A stretch of DNA of 64,000 bases from Chaetoderma sp. LZ-2023a (GCA_034401795.1 CM067369.1:185506936-185570935), one strand, 5' to 3'. Positions 1 through 11,319 are shown, counted from the first letter of the stretch. Translations and numbers: made by a program. The notes: generated by a model from the sequence alone, not told the origin.

Positions 1-230
1 CGTCTCCAGAGCCACTGAACAGATTGGGCCGAAATTTGGGGTATATGATATTGATGACTAAGGGCCATTAAAGTTTGTTCAAGGGAAGTTGATACATAAG
101 AAACAGGGCCTCTGTTTTTTTGTTACAAGTCTGGTCAACTCATTAGTGTTATATTTATTGTTAATGACCATTCTAGCTGAAATGCCCATGGTCTAGGTGA
201 GCGTGGTCTAGGCCCCTTGGGCCTCTTGTT
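1..230 (+). repeat. 3' part of a TTGTT-bounded (HINE-like) interspersed repeat
   Basis: The left half lies outside the window. The first 130 bases match the roughly 610-bp units at 13.9-15.3 kb (phrases such as 'CCATTAAAGTTTGTTCAAGGGAA'-type text split over lines 61-100). The right end has the family's signature: an AGGTGAGCG box, a GGCCCC/GGGCC short hairpin, then CTCTTGTT. The family is described at 43245-43806. Confidence 0.75.
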
Positions 231-544
231 CTTGTAGCGATTCTGGCCTAACCTTAGGGTTCTACTAATAATAAGTGAGGGGTCTACTAATAATAAGTGA
301 TGACCTTTCTATTTAAAATGCGTAGTTTCTAAGTGAGCGATACCGTGAACCTTCTTGTATTAAATTCAGTCTCATTGTGAAATTGGTCAAACTTGTTCAG
401 ATTATTCCTTGACATCATTTGATCACTTGTGTTTGCTAGGATATTTCAACATGGATCAGGTGTAGATTTTAACGATTTTTTCTACTAACCCAGATGGGAT
501 AGTGCATCATTGATTTTACTATACTGCAGCAAATTTCACTAACC
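231..544. other. unannotated flank
   Basis: AT-rich sequence between the repeat tail and the LINE duplication. It contains a short local direct repeat (GGTTCTACTAATAATAAGTGA-like, about 260-300). I see no gene. Confidence 0.5.
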
Positions 545-671
545 CAATGATTGTAATGGGGGAGAAAGATGACACTTTCATGCCGGTCTCCTCGGTAAGT
601 ACCAACTTTATTGGGAAACTAAGTCATCAAGGGTTGCGGGCTGACATCCGCATACAGAGACAACTCTGATT

Positions 672-1901
672 ATGTCTACCCTTCTTCAAATAAGAAACTG
701 TGCTCGACATCCTCGGACGACACAATCTTCTCAGGAGCTTACCGTAGCTACGTGGAATGTACGTGGTCCGAGTGTAACATCAAAGAGGCAAACCTTGGTT
801 GCAGACTGTGAACACTATGACATCGATATTGCATGTATTCAAGAGACTAAAGTAGCTAAACACTCAGAGCAGCAACTACAGACAGGCCATAAGCTAGTGG
901 TCATGGAGCAAAACAGGCCACATACCAGGGCTTAGGCTTCGTAATCGGACCAAGGGTCTTGGATCATGTCATTGGTTTTGGATACGTCAGTGATCGCATT
1001 GCATTCATCGACCTGGCCATACCTACGTGAAAACACGCCACCACTAAGTGGCGAATTGTCGACGCATACGGCCCAACTACAGAAAAAGCCAAAGAGAATC
1101 CAGCAATATTAGATTCCTTCTGTGCAGAACTGAGCTCCGCCATTACAATCCCAGCTAGATGTCAACTTCAAGCTGGGTAAACTCGGAATTGCGGACAAAA
1201 GTTCAGGACTTGGCTTATGCATGGGATCCTATGGAGAGGGCACACGCAACAGCAATGGAGATGCACTGGTGGCATTCCTTAGTTCCAATGGACTATTTGT
1301 TACAAATATGGCTTTCAAACACCCATGCCATCACCGGACAACATGGACTGGACACATTACTGATCGCAAAGCCCCAAAAGGTTCTAGGGCTACAACAGCT
1401 GTCTTCAACCAAATAGACTTCATACTATGCAAGACAGAAGCAAAACCCTTACTCCAGAACGCTCGTTCGTATGGAGGCACAGACCTCAATTCTGACCATA
1501 AGCTGGTCATTACACGCCTTCAGATGAACGATCTCTACCTAATATATAAACACCATACCAGGCAAGAGGGTAGAGTCACCTACAACCTACCCAAGCTCAT
1601 CAGCGACACTGACACTCAAATGTCATACAAAAAAGCGCTCGGTGAGCAGATAGCTAACATCAATGTCAGCTCCGATCCAAACGAAGCCCTAACCAAAGTA
1701 CTGAAATCTATGGAATCATCCGCTACTAGCACCATAGGTGTTCTTAAAAACAACCAAACTAGGTATACTAATGACCCTCTAGTAGTAAAACTGAGCAGAA
1801 AGAGTTACGACTGCACATCTATCAAAGTGGCCAAAGTGAAGACCGCACCAAACTACGCCAGGTGCGCAATATTATTCTGCGCCACATTAGCGAACGCTTA
1901 A
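672..1901 (+). pseudogene. LINE copy A: endonuclease domain (frameshifted)
   Basis: Reading frame 672-935 carries the ATWNVRG and CIQETK motifs of the exonuclease/endonuclease/phosphatase fold, which nicks target DNA to start reverse transcription. The frame breaks near 935. It continues in pieces (VSDRIAFIDLAIP around 980-1020, WRIVDAYGPTTE around 1052-1090) and reopens at 1221-1901 with NQIDFILC and LNSDHKLVITRL, the terminal SDH motif of the domain. The tail after 1700 is the linker to the RT domain and matches the 5' end of copy D on the other strand (about 52.7 kb). Several frameshifts mean it cannot encode a working enzyme. Confidence 0.8.
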
Positions 1902-2159
1902 AAGATCTTGCTATTCAACAGGCAGACTCCCTTGCAGATGAAATCACTGCCACGGATGACTGTCACAAAATGTTTCGGGCAGTCTGAGCCCTCAGAGTTA
2001 CTGACTACACACCACCACTCACTGTACACAACTCTGAAGGAAACTTTATCGGGAGTGACCAGGGAAAAGCCGAGGCGATCCGAGAATGGTTCAAGGAACA
2101 GTTCACTGACAACGATAATGAGCCCTTGCACCCGTTCTCAGGAGACCCCAGGCCATTAC

Positions 2160-2623
2160 TAACACCAATTAAAACAGCAGAAGTTGGAGAAGGCACTTAA
2201 AGCCCTGAAAAATGGACGGGCATCTGGACCTGACATTATCTCAAAACCGATCACGCACCTAATCAATTCAGCTTTTATGCACCACCTTCCCATCGATGCT
2301 GTAGGCCAAGGCACCCTTATCGCACTACCCAAGCCCAAGAAGCCACCTGGGCCCCCAGCCAATCTGTGACCCATTGTGCTCCTCAACAGCATACGGAAAA
2401 TCCTATCCAATGTTACTCTATGCCGCATCCGAGACAAGATCGATTACTTCACCGGATCATGTCAAAGTGGCTTCAAATGGGGACGCAGCTGCGCAGACAT
2501 TGTATGGGTTCAATGCATGCTTGTGTTGGTAGTCATGTCCAAACACTCGGACTTCCACAAAATGGACATTGACATGTCATGAGCCTTCGACACAATTAAA
2601 CGCTCAAAGATCCTAGATGTACT
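2160..2623 (+). pseudogene. LINE copy A: N-terminal part of reverse transcriptase
   Basis: The translated pieces read KNGRASGPDIISKPI, GQGTLIALPKPKKPPG, LLNSIRKILSNV and SGFKWGRSCADIVW, the typical LINE RT order before the first catalytic Asp. A TGA stands inside the DMS-AFDTI motif (about 2571-2595), and a TGA also follows PPANL near 2367. The frame ends at the insertion junction 2623 and resumes at 6037. Copy D (51.8-52.3 kb, minus strand) gives the same protein segment uninterrupted across the site. Confidence 0.8.
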
Positions 2624-5600
2624 ACTCTAGCTCGCGGGGTAGTGTCGGGCTGTTCTGGTGTCTGGTGTCGACTCGCCGCGCCGCATGTGCACGACGAGTG
2701 AGGACGCTGGTTAGCCTCCGGTCTCGGGGTTACGGATCCCATGCGATACTGCCCTACGGGCAACAAAGACTGGCTCCTAAGGCCGCTGGAACTCAATCGT
2801 TCCCGTGGGGCCGTGCGACCATCGTCGCGAACATTAAACTCTAGTCTCATCCCAAGAGTTTGTGTCACCAGTATGTCTGTCCATAGCAATTTCGTGATCT
2901 ATGGACTTACAAGATGTGATTGGTGACCTAATTAAGATAAGTCTATACAATGATTTTACCTAAAACAGACCGTCAAGTATGCTAGATAAATATAATGAGC
3001 ATGCAAAAATACAAGACATAGAGACAGCCTGATGAACTTTTAAACGTGGTGCTCCCGGAGGTACCACACAGACTCGTAGGTCCGCAGTGGTATCCCCGCA
3101 AGGGAGGCTAACTAACTTAATATAAGCGATTATACCTCTAAGCTGAAAGGATAGAAAACTCTAATATTCAACCAAAATGCTGTAAAGAAAAGACCATACC
3201 TAGTGAAATTATGACTATAAGGTTGCGTGCTGTTTTACGTGAAGACGGGACGAGCGATTCCTGAAGGATTCTCACGTCACCATCTTATGTAGTTTTCAAT
3301 ATCCTGAATTAGCAGTTGCCGCTTTTTTTATGCGGGCCTTCTTCTATTCCTAACCTAATATTTAGTTTTTAGAGACAAGAACCATTTTAGGCCGCAAATG
3401 GCTGGCGTCTACCTAGCTTATAGATACGGCTGTCATTGAGAACGGATGCCCTAAGACATCAATACTGAAGACAGCGTGCATACATGTTACTTCGCAAGAT
3501 CTCCGAACTGGGTAAGAATCCGGACATCTTGCTCCGTAACCACAAAAAGTCACAGGACATTGGTTACTTTTCACAAAAGCATTTTTGGGCAACTGATCTA
3601 TCGTTATGGTGGGGGTAATAGAGACGAATACCCACCATGAATGTCCTTCCCGTGAGGGCGTGGCAGATCTTAATATCATGCCCAGACATTCTTACGGAAT
3701 TCGGTGGGGATGCGCATCTCACCCGTCACCAGGTCCTACGGAGCTATCTTTTTAACCTGACGTTAGGTATAAACTCAAGTTGCCCAGTTATGCACTGCGG
3801 TGCGGGAGGATTGTCCAGCAGATAAAAGAAATTTATAATTAAGATATGTTTTCGCAGTGTTTCCTACCTTGGCAAGGGTAACTAACTACTAAGTATCCGA
3901 AGATACGCGGGAAATGTGTGTGACACCACACCCTGGCCATCACCGCTCAGAAACCCCAATAGTTTCCCAGGGTCGGATCAGTCCATGGTGCGGATAGGGA
4001 CATCCAAACAATTAAGAAGCCGTAAGGCCTAGTGGAACATGAAGAGAGACAATAACTTAGAAATATGAGGCCCATTAGGTATGTTGGCTAATCTTACACA
4101 ACCTTGCCGGAGTGCGGGGCTAAATTATCGCAACTACCGGAAAAGAGGCGTACACTATGTGTCTCCTAACGAAGAAATTGTCTCTAATCATATTAAACCT
4201 ATCCTATCAAACTGAATAGAAAGGCTTTTAGTCGGTTGCATGCCGGGCTAAACAGAGTTATAGCATGGACAGCGACCTCAGTGAAAAATTGTTGGTGGCG
4301 GGAGAACAAGCTGCATATATGAATGTTGCTGTATAGTGTTTCCTACGTGCACTGCAGTCCTATATTTTTCTTTATGAATTAACATATAACCTGATGGCTA
4401 CTTGCCATATATAAAACTAACAAGAACAAGTAATACAATGTGAAATGATTAGAATAATATAAAACGTATATTTTGAGAAACTTACGGTGCGGTTAGTAAA
4501 AACACCTCACAGAAAATGAGAACTATAAACAGATACAGAAATTATAACTAGCGACCTAAGACCGTTATGGTTCCTTTTAGTCATCGGGACCATTTATACA
4601 GACGAAGTATAATTATTAAAGCTGTAATTAACGGAATAATTAAAATGTTAAGTATAGTTACTTGAATAATCGGTAGCCATTCTTAAGCATGGGCTATCGT
4701 GTTACTGAAATTGATACGTCATCCTTGGTGTGACGTGAGTTGACGCGTTCTCTGGAAGCTGGAAAGTTCCTGCATGCCGGTTCCCGCAAGCAGGATTTCC
4801 GCATGCAGTTCAGGACGGGAGCGGATCAAACGCAGGACTGTAATCACAATATAGAATGTCTAACGTGTAGTCAGCAAGAGATACAATAACACTACTGCTA
4901 AGACGAAAGTTCCCGTACACCGATGGTACGGATGGAAGTTAATAACAACCCGTTCATAAATGGGGGTTGTTGAATATGGATGAAGATACATAACTAAGCT
5001 TAACGGTGCATGGTACGTCAGTTAGCTTTTAAGACATACCGGGCAAAGTTTACTTGCTGCTTTCAAAAAGTTTAAATAAACCTGCACGACATCAGTGCGG
5101 GGACGGTTGAATAACCACTTTGTTGCGTGGCCGGCAGATCCGGCGCGTCATCCACCAAAGAACATCGCTGCCTCTACATCTGTAGAATCACATATTCAGG
5201 CCGGGAAAGACCTCACCGCAAGTTTTGTGTTCCGAGTTAGTTCTTGAGATATTCGTGAACAATATTCAAAAGTTTCAAAAATGCTCCCGTACAATCGGGA
5301 GATACAAAATTGATTTACTGCGGTGGGTTGGATTGCTGCTGGATACGGGAGAGAAACCGACGGAGAGTGAAGTGATCTATTTAATGCCCGTCTTGCTGAC
5401 AGTAGCTGACACAGATCCAACCTATTCGGCCCCTGGCCGAGGATGCTCTCGAGTTCTGGATTTCATCTCCTTTTATACTACTCGTGACGTCATAGGCGCA
5501 GGCTTCAACCAATCAAAGGTCAAGCAATAGCCAATGAGCGCGTAGCTAATAATAATGCAGTCGAATGTTCTAGAACATTCTAGAAGTTCTGCGTGCACGT

Positions 5601-6036
5601 GGTTACGATGTCATGGCAGTATTTTGAAGATAATCAAAAGGGGTTTTCCGTGGATAACTCAGCCATTTCTTAACCGATTTTGAAATGGCTTACAGATTCG
5701 GAAAGCCTGTCGAATTCTGGTATTGATTAATGCCAGATTCGGCGGGAACAAGTAATGAGAAAGGATTACAATGTACCTACTCGGTACACTAGAAGCGCCA
5801 TCCTATCTTGGTCATGAAATACGCGCTCTGTCAGAATAGTATTAAGCCCGCGCATGCGCACTATGGGCTTTAACGAACTTAGTCGGTTTTTTTACAACGC
5901 GATCTCTCTCATAGGCCCATATACGCTTATAGCTCTACCCAGGGGGGTGGCCGTGTTCAGGGAACGAATCCAGGACGGGCGGCGCGTATCCAGCTTAGCT
6001 GGTACGGCCGGCACCCAACCGGTCGATCCGAACTAC
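2624..6036. mobile_element. Unclassified 3.4-kb insertion inside LINE copy A
   Basis: The flanking LINE halves rejoin in frame if one copy of ACT is removed (ACT at 2621-2623 and 6037-6039), so the insertion made, or sits between, 3-bp repeats. The interior is visibly richer in GC than its surroundings and shares none of the window's repeat families. It contains no convincing ORF: the longest frames, about 100 codons, do not look like proteins. I find no long terminal inverted or direct repeats between its ends (ACTCTAGCTCGCGG... and ...GATCCGAACTAC). It carries the promoter-like cluster at 5443-5590. It could be a non-autonomous DNA transposon or a captured genomic fragment. Confidence 0.65.
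5443..5590 (-). promoter_or_regulatory. Leftward promoter-like cluster with heat-shock element
   Basis: Read on the minus strand, the order is as follows. A heat-shock element of five perfectly spaced alternating GAA/TTC units (5563-5585, with a sixth unit one base too close, ending 5589) comes first. Two CCAAT boxes follow (5531-5535 and 5509-5513), then a perfect CRE, TGACGTCA (5485-5492), and a TATAAAA box (5471-5477). Start of transcription would be expected near 5443-5450. A palindromic NRF1-type site, GCGCATGCGC, lies upstream at 5850-5859. This spacing is that of a strong RNA polymerase II promoter, such as those of metazoan heat-shock genes. No heat-shock protein coding sequence follows. 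The sites are visible; activity is inferred. Confidence 0.6.
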
Positions 6037-6040
6037 ACTA

Positions 6041-7054
6041 GGCCAGGCCAGTTGCAATGAAGATGAGCTATGACTAGTGAGACTACTGCTGGCAGACACC
6101 AAGCTGAGAGTACGAGCCAAGTCAGTCAAGTCTGTAGAGTTTGAGACATCAATCGGCTCCCCACAGGGAGATGGTCTATCTCCGGTGCTTTTCACCTGCT
6201 ACCTTGCTGCCGCATTGAAATCTGCGGGAAAGTTCCACAATACCAAACCCCCCAGTGTCAATACTGGGCATGCCGCTAGAGATGGAATATGCCGACGATG
6301 TGGACTTCATAGATGAGGAAAAGAAACCCCTTGACGAACTTCTCCCAATAGCTGCAAGCAAACTAAAAATTGAATCTCTTTATGAATGAATCCAAAAACA
6401 GAGTTCACCCACATATACCTATCGACCAAGCATGAAACTGTAGAAAATGACGACCCACTTCATGGCGGCAAACCATGGAGGAAAAGTAACATCCTGGGCT
6501 CACTGCTTTGCAGTACTGCTGACATTTCTGCATGCTGCTCCTTCTGGAAGCTATGGATTCGTAGATCAAAGATGCCCATGATAAAGAGGCTATGGTTATA
6601 CAATGCAACCTGCGTATCCTTGATGCTGTATAACTGTAACAGCTGGGCAGCTCCAAAGGCAGCTCTTGACAAACTCGATGCCTGCCACCGCAAACACCTA
6701 CGCACCATCACTGGATACCGATGGCCAGACAGCATAATTTCCAACGATGCACTATACAAGATGTGTAATACGTCGCCGCTGTCTGTAAATGTCGCCCAGC
6801 AAAGATGGTCCATGTTTGGCCATGTGCTAAGGATGCCAGAAGAGACACCAGCACAGAGAGCCTTGGAATTCGCCCTACTCAGAGCCAGCAAATACAAAGC
6901 CAAGTGAGGACGTCGTTGTATAAATCTGCTAAGCGTGTTACGAGGTGACCTCAAGAAAGCAGGACTCGGTACACTCAAGTCAAGAATGTACCTGAGGAAG
7001 TTAAGGATTTTGGCTGAGGACAAGACACAGCGAGCAAAAGCGAAGAAGGACTGA
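6041..7054 (+). pseudogene. LINE copy A: reverse transcriptase core and C-terminal domain
   Basis: It continues the RT after the insertion: NEDEL, LADTKLRVRAKSVKSVEF, then GSPQGDGLSPVLFTCYLAAA and the catalytic EYADDVDFID (about 6282-6314, reached through a frameshift). The frame 6386-6907 gives the family's C-terminal region (HLRTITGYRWPD, QQRWSMFGHVLRMPEE, then the GDLKKAGLGTL-like stretch to 7054). A TGA at about 6905 and a shift near 6270 show it is dead. Confidence 0.85.
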
Positions 7055-7118
7055 TTGCAGCTGTAGGATGTTTCTACTACTACAGCCACAGAATACAGTA
7101 ATCATACAATGATTGTAA

Positions 7119-8212
7119 GCTCAACGCTGGTCACTTCTTTAATCCATTCACCGATGAATCCTTATAAACTCATTTCCAAGGCAACCATACAGAGGCCCTG
7201 TTGAATATTTTGAAATTAATTTGTCTGGAAAGCCGTTGCTCCCTAAGGCTTCAACGACTTTCCGGACAAGTTAATTTCAAAATATTCAATAAAGCATTGA
7301 AGCTAGCAGAAAACCTCTTATTTTTTCAATTTTTGGTGTGTATTGAACATCATAAATGACGTGTTTTTTCATATTTCCTCTTTTGAGAGAATTACTAACC
7401 CAGATGGTTAGCGCAGGTGTAGTTTTATTAACCTGTATGAAATTCTACTATCCTTGGGTTAATGGGTTAGTGGTAAAAAGTTGGCAATAGAATTACGTTT
7501 TCGTCATAAATTGCATTAGGGTCATCTACTTCAACTGCGTGTGTCTGGAGTGCACATTCTTCCTGACATTTCTCGGAAGTCACCTGATTGCTCGATTCAA
7601 ATCTCATTTTCGCTTGTGTTCGTGACTTGAAAATATCTGAATTAATTTCTTAGCAGAGTGACAGAGATGAATTCTCTGACGTTTTTTCCAATATGAGATT
7701 CCGTGCTCAAAGCATGGTATCTTAATTCTCAGTTCATGCCGGCATTGCAGGAAATATAATCATCATGATTTGCATCTGCCGCAGTTACTTCAAGAGTAAA
7801 CGTGGTTGATTGTTTTACGGATTGTCCTGACTGCTAAGCCAGCTGTCAGTTGCCGAGGTGATGACCGCTGAGTCTGCGGCAGAATCGAGATCTACTAAAG
7901 ACACTTTAAGGGCTATACACGTTGTGAATGGGGAATTGATTTTATTCATTGTATTAACCGCTGCTGCCAATGGATATGGAATGTGGCTTCTTCTGAAATT
8001 TGTGTGTTGGAATTCTGATCCAATTAGTTGCACTGATTCCACTTGAGCCAATTTTTACCATTACAGATACGGTAATCAGGATTAATAGTAAAAGTTGCTG
8101 TGTATATGAAATATCAGCATTTGTATTTATCTACATATGTGTGAAGCATAATTCCTAGTATGTGAAATTTGTTATTTTAGCCGTGATATCTCGCTATCTT
8201 AGTTTTTACCCG
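7119..8212. other. Flank without a supported gene
   Basis: AT-rich DNA holding the hairpin MITE at 7201-7290. A segment at 7815-8051 is open on both strands. The plus frame has a hydrophobic run (GELILFIVLTAAANG) and the minus frame is polar. Neither has convincing splice sites or family resemblance, so I call no gene. Confidence 0.4.
7201..7290. repeat. Hairpin MITE, family 2
   Basis: The arms are TTGAATATTTTGAAATTAATTT-like and its reverse complement, with a GGAAAGCCGTTG...CAACGACTTTCC stem. It is the first of about twenty such hairpins. The shared core is (C/T)TGAATATTTTGAAAnTAATTTnACTGG. Confidence 0.7.
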
Positions 8213-8450
8213 TTAACCGTTACCCGTTAATGGTCAAATTTGGTATTAAAATAAATCAGAATTCTTGCTTAATCAGTGACCATTTGCAGGCGAAGAGATG
8301 ACAGTTTTTGACATTTTACCACTGAAATGACTGGCTCATTAAATCCAGTGGTAAAATTTCATAAATATCCTTTTCTTAGCCTGCAAAATGGACATTTATG
8401 AAGACCATTGCAGAAGCCGAGTTTGGCTGGCTTGACCATTAAAGGGTTAA
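8213..8450. repeat. Palindromic MITE, family 1 (piggyBac-like ends)
   Basis: It starts TTAACC and ends AAAGGGTTAA. Family 1 is 200-240 bp, begins with TTAACCCTTTAA and ends with TTAAAGGGTTAA. It folds into one long hairpin around a TGACTGGCTCGnTAACCGAGCCAGTCA-type centre, with CCATTTGCAGACCAAGAGAAGA-type arms. TTAA flanks followed by CCC are the hallmark of piggyBac-superfamily elements; that assignment is an inference. No transposase is encoded. Confidence 0.7.
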
Positions 8451-8597
8451 TTGGTAAAATTTGGTCAAGAATAGTTAAAATTTGTCATGGAGATCTTGCA
8501 CACGAAGAGAAGAATATTCTGAAATTTGATAAGCGAGTCAGTCATTCCAGTGGTGAATTACAAAATAGTCTTCTCTTGGCCTCTAAATCAGCATTTA

Positions 8598-8837
8598 TTA
8601 ACCCTTTATCCATCAAATTTGTTCAAGAAAATTTCAGTTTTCTCATAGAAAATGTCCATTTGCAGATCAAGATAAGCCTGTTTGTGAAAATTTACCACTG
8701 GAATGACTGACTCGTTTATCAAGCCAGTCATTCTAGTGGTTAATTTTCAGAAATAGGCTTCTCTGGGTGTGCAAATGGACAATTCTCAAAAGCAGTGCTG
8801 AAGCCGTTTTTGGCTGATGTGAGTGTTAAAGGGTTAA
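8598..8837. repeat. Palindromic MITE, family 1
   Basis: A complete copy with TTAACCCTTTAT at the left and GTTAAAGGGTTAA at the right. The centre is GACTGACTCG / CAAGCCAGTC. Confidence 0.8.
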
Positions 8838-9220
8838 GCCTACGACAGAAGCTGTTGTTGGCTGGTCTTACCATTAATTAATTCAAGTATCTCTGACTGT
8901 AAACTGTTTGATATTTTTAAAACTGATTTAACTGGAAACTGTTGCTACCTTTAAGGCAATGCAATGATTCTTGCATTATAATGAATGTGGTTGTTTAGCG
9001 GACTTGGCAATCTAATCGAGTCACGTTCCACGCTAACTGACAAAGTATACAACCATATGATTTAAGGTTATGTAACTACGTATATATCTCTGTCAATATG
9101 ATGTCATGGTATATATTTGTCTGTTCATATGATGTCATTACCTCATATCTTTGTCAGCATCTCAAAATTAACCCCTTCGCCCTAATTGTATCAATTTCTA
9201 AACAAACTTACAGGAAAGCT

Positions 9221-9304
9221 ATTGAATATTTTAAAATTTTTTGACTGGAGCAAACCCTTTGCTAGGCAACAACAATTCCCTGTCAATTAGTTTTGAAATA
9301 TTCA
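9221..9304. repeat. Hairpin MITE, family 2
   Basis: A degenerate copy: TTGAATATTTTAAAATTTTTTGACTG at the left, reverse-complement arm ending TTTTGAAATATTCA. Confidence 0.55.
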
Positions 9305-9480
9305 CCAGTATATTTCTAGCATCATAATATGTAATATCTTGTATTTGAGGGTTAAGGGGTTGTTTCAAAATATTAATTCTCAATCAAATATTAATTTTCA
9401 ATCCATTGATCAATGTCAATCACAGATATATAGTCTAACTGCTGTCATCAGAGGAAAAAAAGGTGTCACTCCTCAACTGA

Positions 9481-9507
9481 CAGTCTGTCTGTCTGTCTCT
9501 CTGTGTC

Positions 9508-9588
<81 letters not shown>

Positions 9589-9589
9589 G
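9481..9589. repeat. (CTGT)n microsatellite
   Basis: About 26 tandem CTGT units, nearly perfect in the second half. It abuts the repeat at 9590-9860. Open frames through it on both strands are artefacts of the 4-bp period. Confidence 0.98.
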
Positions 9590-9860
9590 CGTAGAGTGAT
9601 TGTAGCACAACTTCTCCAACCAGTTCGACTGAATGCAACACCAAATTTATTATGTGAGTTGCCCACATGATTGGGGAATGCAAGAGGACATTTGCCCCCC
9701 CCCCCCCCCCTCCCCCGTGACAGAAATTGATTGTAATGCAACTTCAAAATCATTGGACTGAGTTCAACCAAATTCTGTTTGAGAGGTACCCATATGGGTA
9801 CACAGAGGTCACATGGACATTTACATTTCCCCGAGGCGGGGAGGGTGTTGGGGTAAAAAA
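9590..9860 (+). repeat. Interspersed repeat with internal poly-C (copy 1)
   Basis: GTAGCACAACTTCT, a GAATGCAACACCAAATT-like stretch and GGACATTT precede a C run (9695-9716), then GGGAGGGTGTT. The same order occurs at 24443-24700, so these are two copies of one family. Confidence 0.7.
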
Positions 9861-10229
9861 GTTAAAGCATTGAACGTGAGGATTTGCTATGCCACACTAT
9901 TGACGGTTATATCTAGTATTTATTTATATATTTATACAGCGCAACAGTATGCATAGTCTATGGTTGTCCTCTCATTAATCGAGGCATCAAAGACTACTGG
10001 ACCCCTGGAATTTGCCAGCTCTGCGCAATGAGCATGTGTAATTTTCAGCAGGATGCTTTTCACTTTCTGTATCCGGTCATGGCGGTTGTTAAATTATACG
10101 ATCTATCTCCTGAGAGTAATCCAATTATAAATGTGTTCTGTAAATACATCCTCCGTCATTGATGGATTATAATTTGCTATGGTCAGACGAAGGTTACGAT
10201 GATTGTGGAGTTCTCAGAAAGATGGATAA

Positions 10230-10457
10230 TTAACCCTGTCACACAGAAGATGGCCAAAAGTGGCGCCTGCACTGGTCTTAGCAAAAAGTTCATTTGCAGA
10301 CCAAAAGAAGACTTTTTTTAAAGATTTACTAGTTGTGTGACTGGCTTGGTTATCGAATCTTCTCTTGGTCTGTAAATAGACAGTTGCTTTGAGAAAATTT
10401 AAATTTAAAATTGGCTAACTTTTGGCTCATCAAAGCTTTATGCACCAGGGGAGTTAA
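10230..10457. repeat. Palindromic MITE, family 1 (diverged)
   Basis: It begins TTAACCCTGTCAC and ends GGGAGTTAA. The internal CATTTGCAGACCAAAAGAAGAC and CTTCTCTTGGTCTG arms are recognisable, but the centre is eroded. Confidence 0.65.
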
Positions 10458-10858
10458 TAAAATCTCTAAAAAGTTATCTAGCTTATATATGCAAAGGTTT
10501 GTATTCTCGAAAATCTTAATCCCGTAATTGTTCAGATTGGTAAAGACTGATTGTTTTACAGTTTTACTGATTCTTCATTTCTAGTCCAAATAAATTTTGG
10601 TTAAGACAGATGGAGCTCTGGTCTTTATAAACCAGCATAATTAATTTGACCCACAAAAGCTAATTTTAATTAAGCCATATGTTAAAGTTCCAATAGAACA
10701 TGGGCATTTTATCCTAGTGTGTTCGGTCCTGGAAAACTGTTTTGGCAGCAACAACTTTTTACACATTTATAATTTCAAATGTTTAACAGATTAGTTTTTA
10801 CATTGCAGCAAATATGGGCTGTGAATATAAACGTAGCAGCCAAACCTGTGAATACTGT

Positions 10859-11054
10859 CCCTGGACTCTAAAACGGCTTCAGTAGTGGTCTTGAGTAATG
10901 TCCACTTGCAGACAAAGAGCCACGACTATTTTTGATAATCAAGCCAGTTATTCCAGTGGTCAATTTTCGAAAATAGTCCTCTTGGTCTGTAAATAGATAT
11001 TTTCTGTGAGAAAATAAAAATTTTCCTGAAAGAATTTATCGGTTAAAGGGTTAA
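10859..11054. repeat. Palindromic MITE, family 1 (5' end eroded)
   Basis: GGCTTCAGTAGTGGTCTTGAG, the palindromic arms and the right end GGTTAAAGGGTTAA are present. The left TTAACCC end is degraded. Confidence 0.65.
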
Positions 11055-11091
11055 AGACAACTGCCGAGACCGGTTTTTGATGGCGTGGCCA

Positions 11092-11319
11092 TTAACCCTC
11101 TAACACTCATATCGACCAAAAATTACTTCTGCCAGTGGGCTTGAGAAATGTCCATTTGCAGACCAAAAGAAACTTTTTTTTGAAAATTTACCACTGGAAT
11201 GACTGGCTCGATAACTGAGCCAGTCGTTCCAGTGGTCAATTTTCAGAGGTCTTTTGGTCTGCAAATGGATATTTTCTATGAGAAAATTGAAATTTTCTTG
11301 GATAAATTTTGAGGGTTAA
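11092..11319. repeat. Palindromic MITE, family 1
   Basis: It starts TTAACCCTCTAACACTCATA and ends TTTTGAGGGTTAA. A clear central palindrome of the GGAATGACTGGCTCGATAAC type is present. Confidence 0.85.

Larger units (their letters stand above)
557..7106 (+). mobile_element. Full-length non-LTR retrotransposon (LINE copy A), split by a 3.4-kb insertion
   Basis: The copy is bounded by a 12-bp target-site duplication, CAATGATTGTAA, at 545-556 and 7107-7118. Removing the insertion at 2624-6036 leaves about 3.1 kb, which I take as the full family length. It encodes, in order, an apurinic-type endonuclease, a reverse transcriptase and a C-terminal domain, all broken by stops and frameshifts. Its 3' end reads ...CAGTAATCATAC, the same end as copies C (21.9 kb) and D (50.7 kb). 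The motif set (GSPQGDGLSP, EYADDVDFID) is RTE/Proto2-like in style, but I cannot fix the clade. No separate ORF1 is visible. Confidence 0.85.

Noticed and set aside
2600..5443. Heat-shock protein gene downstream of the heat-shock element
   Set aside because: No frame on the minus strand resembles a chaperone; only short random frames are present.
5225..5530. 101-codon plus-strand ORF
   Set aside because: It runs through the minus-strand promoter cluster, and its translation looks random.
2624..6036. CACTA-type transposon, because of the 3-bp flanks
   Set aside because: The ends are not CACTA...TAGTG and no terminal inverted repeat is visible.
9339..9771. ORFs of 82-101 codons on both strands
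   Set aside because: They are translations of the (CTGT)n microsatellite and flanking poly-C.
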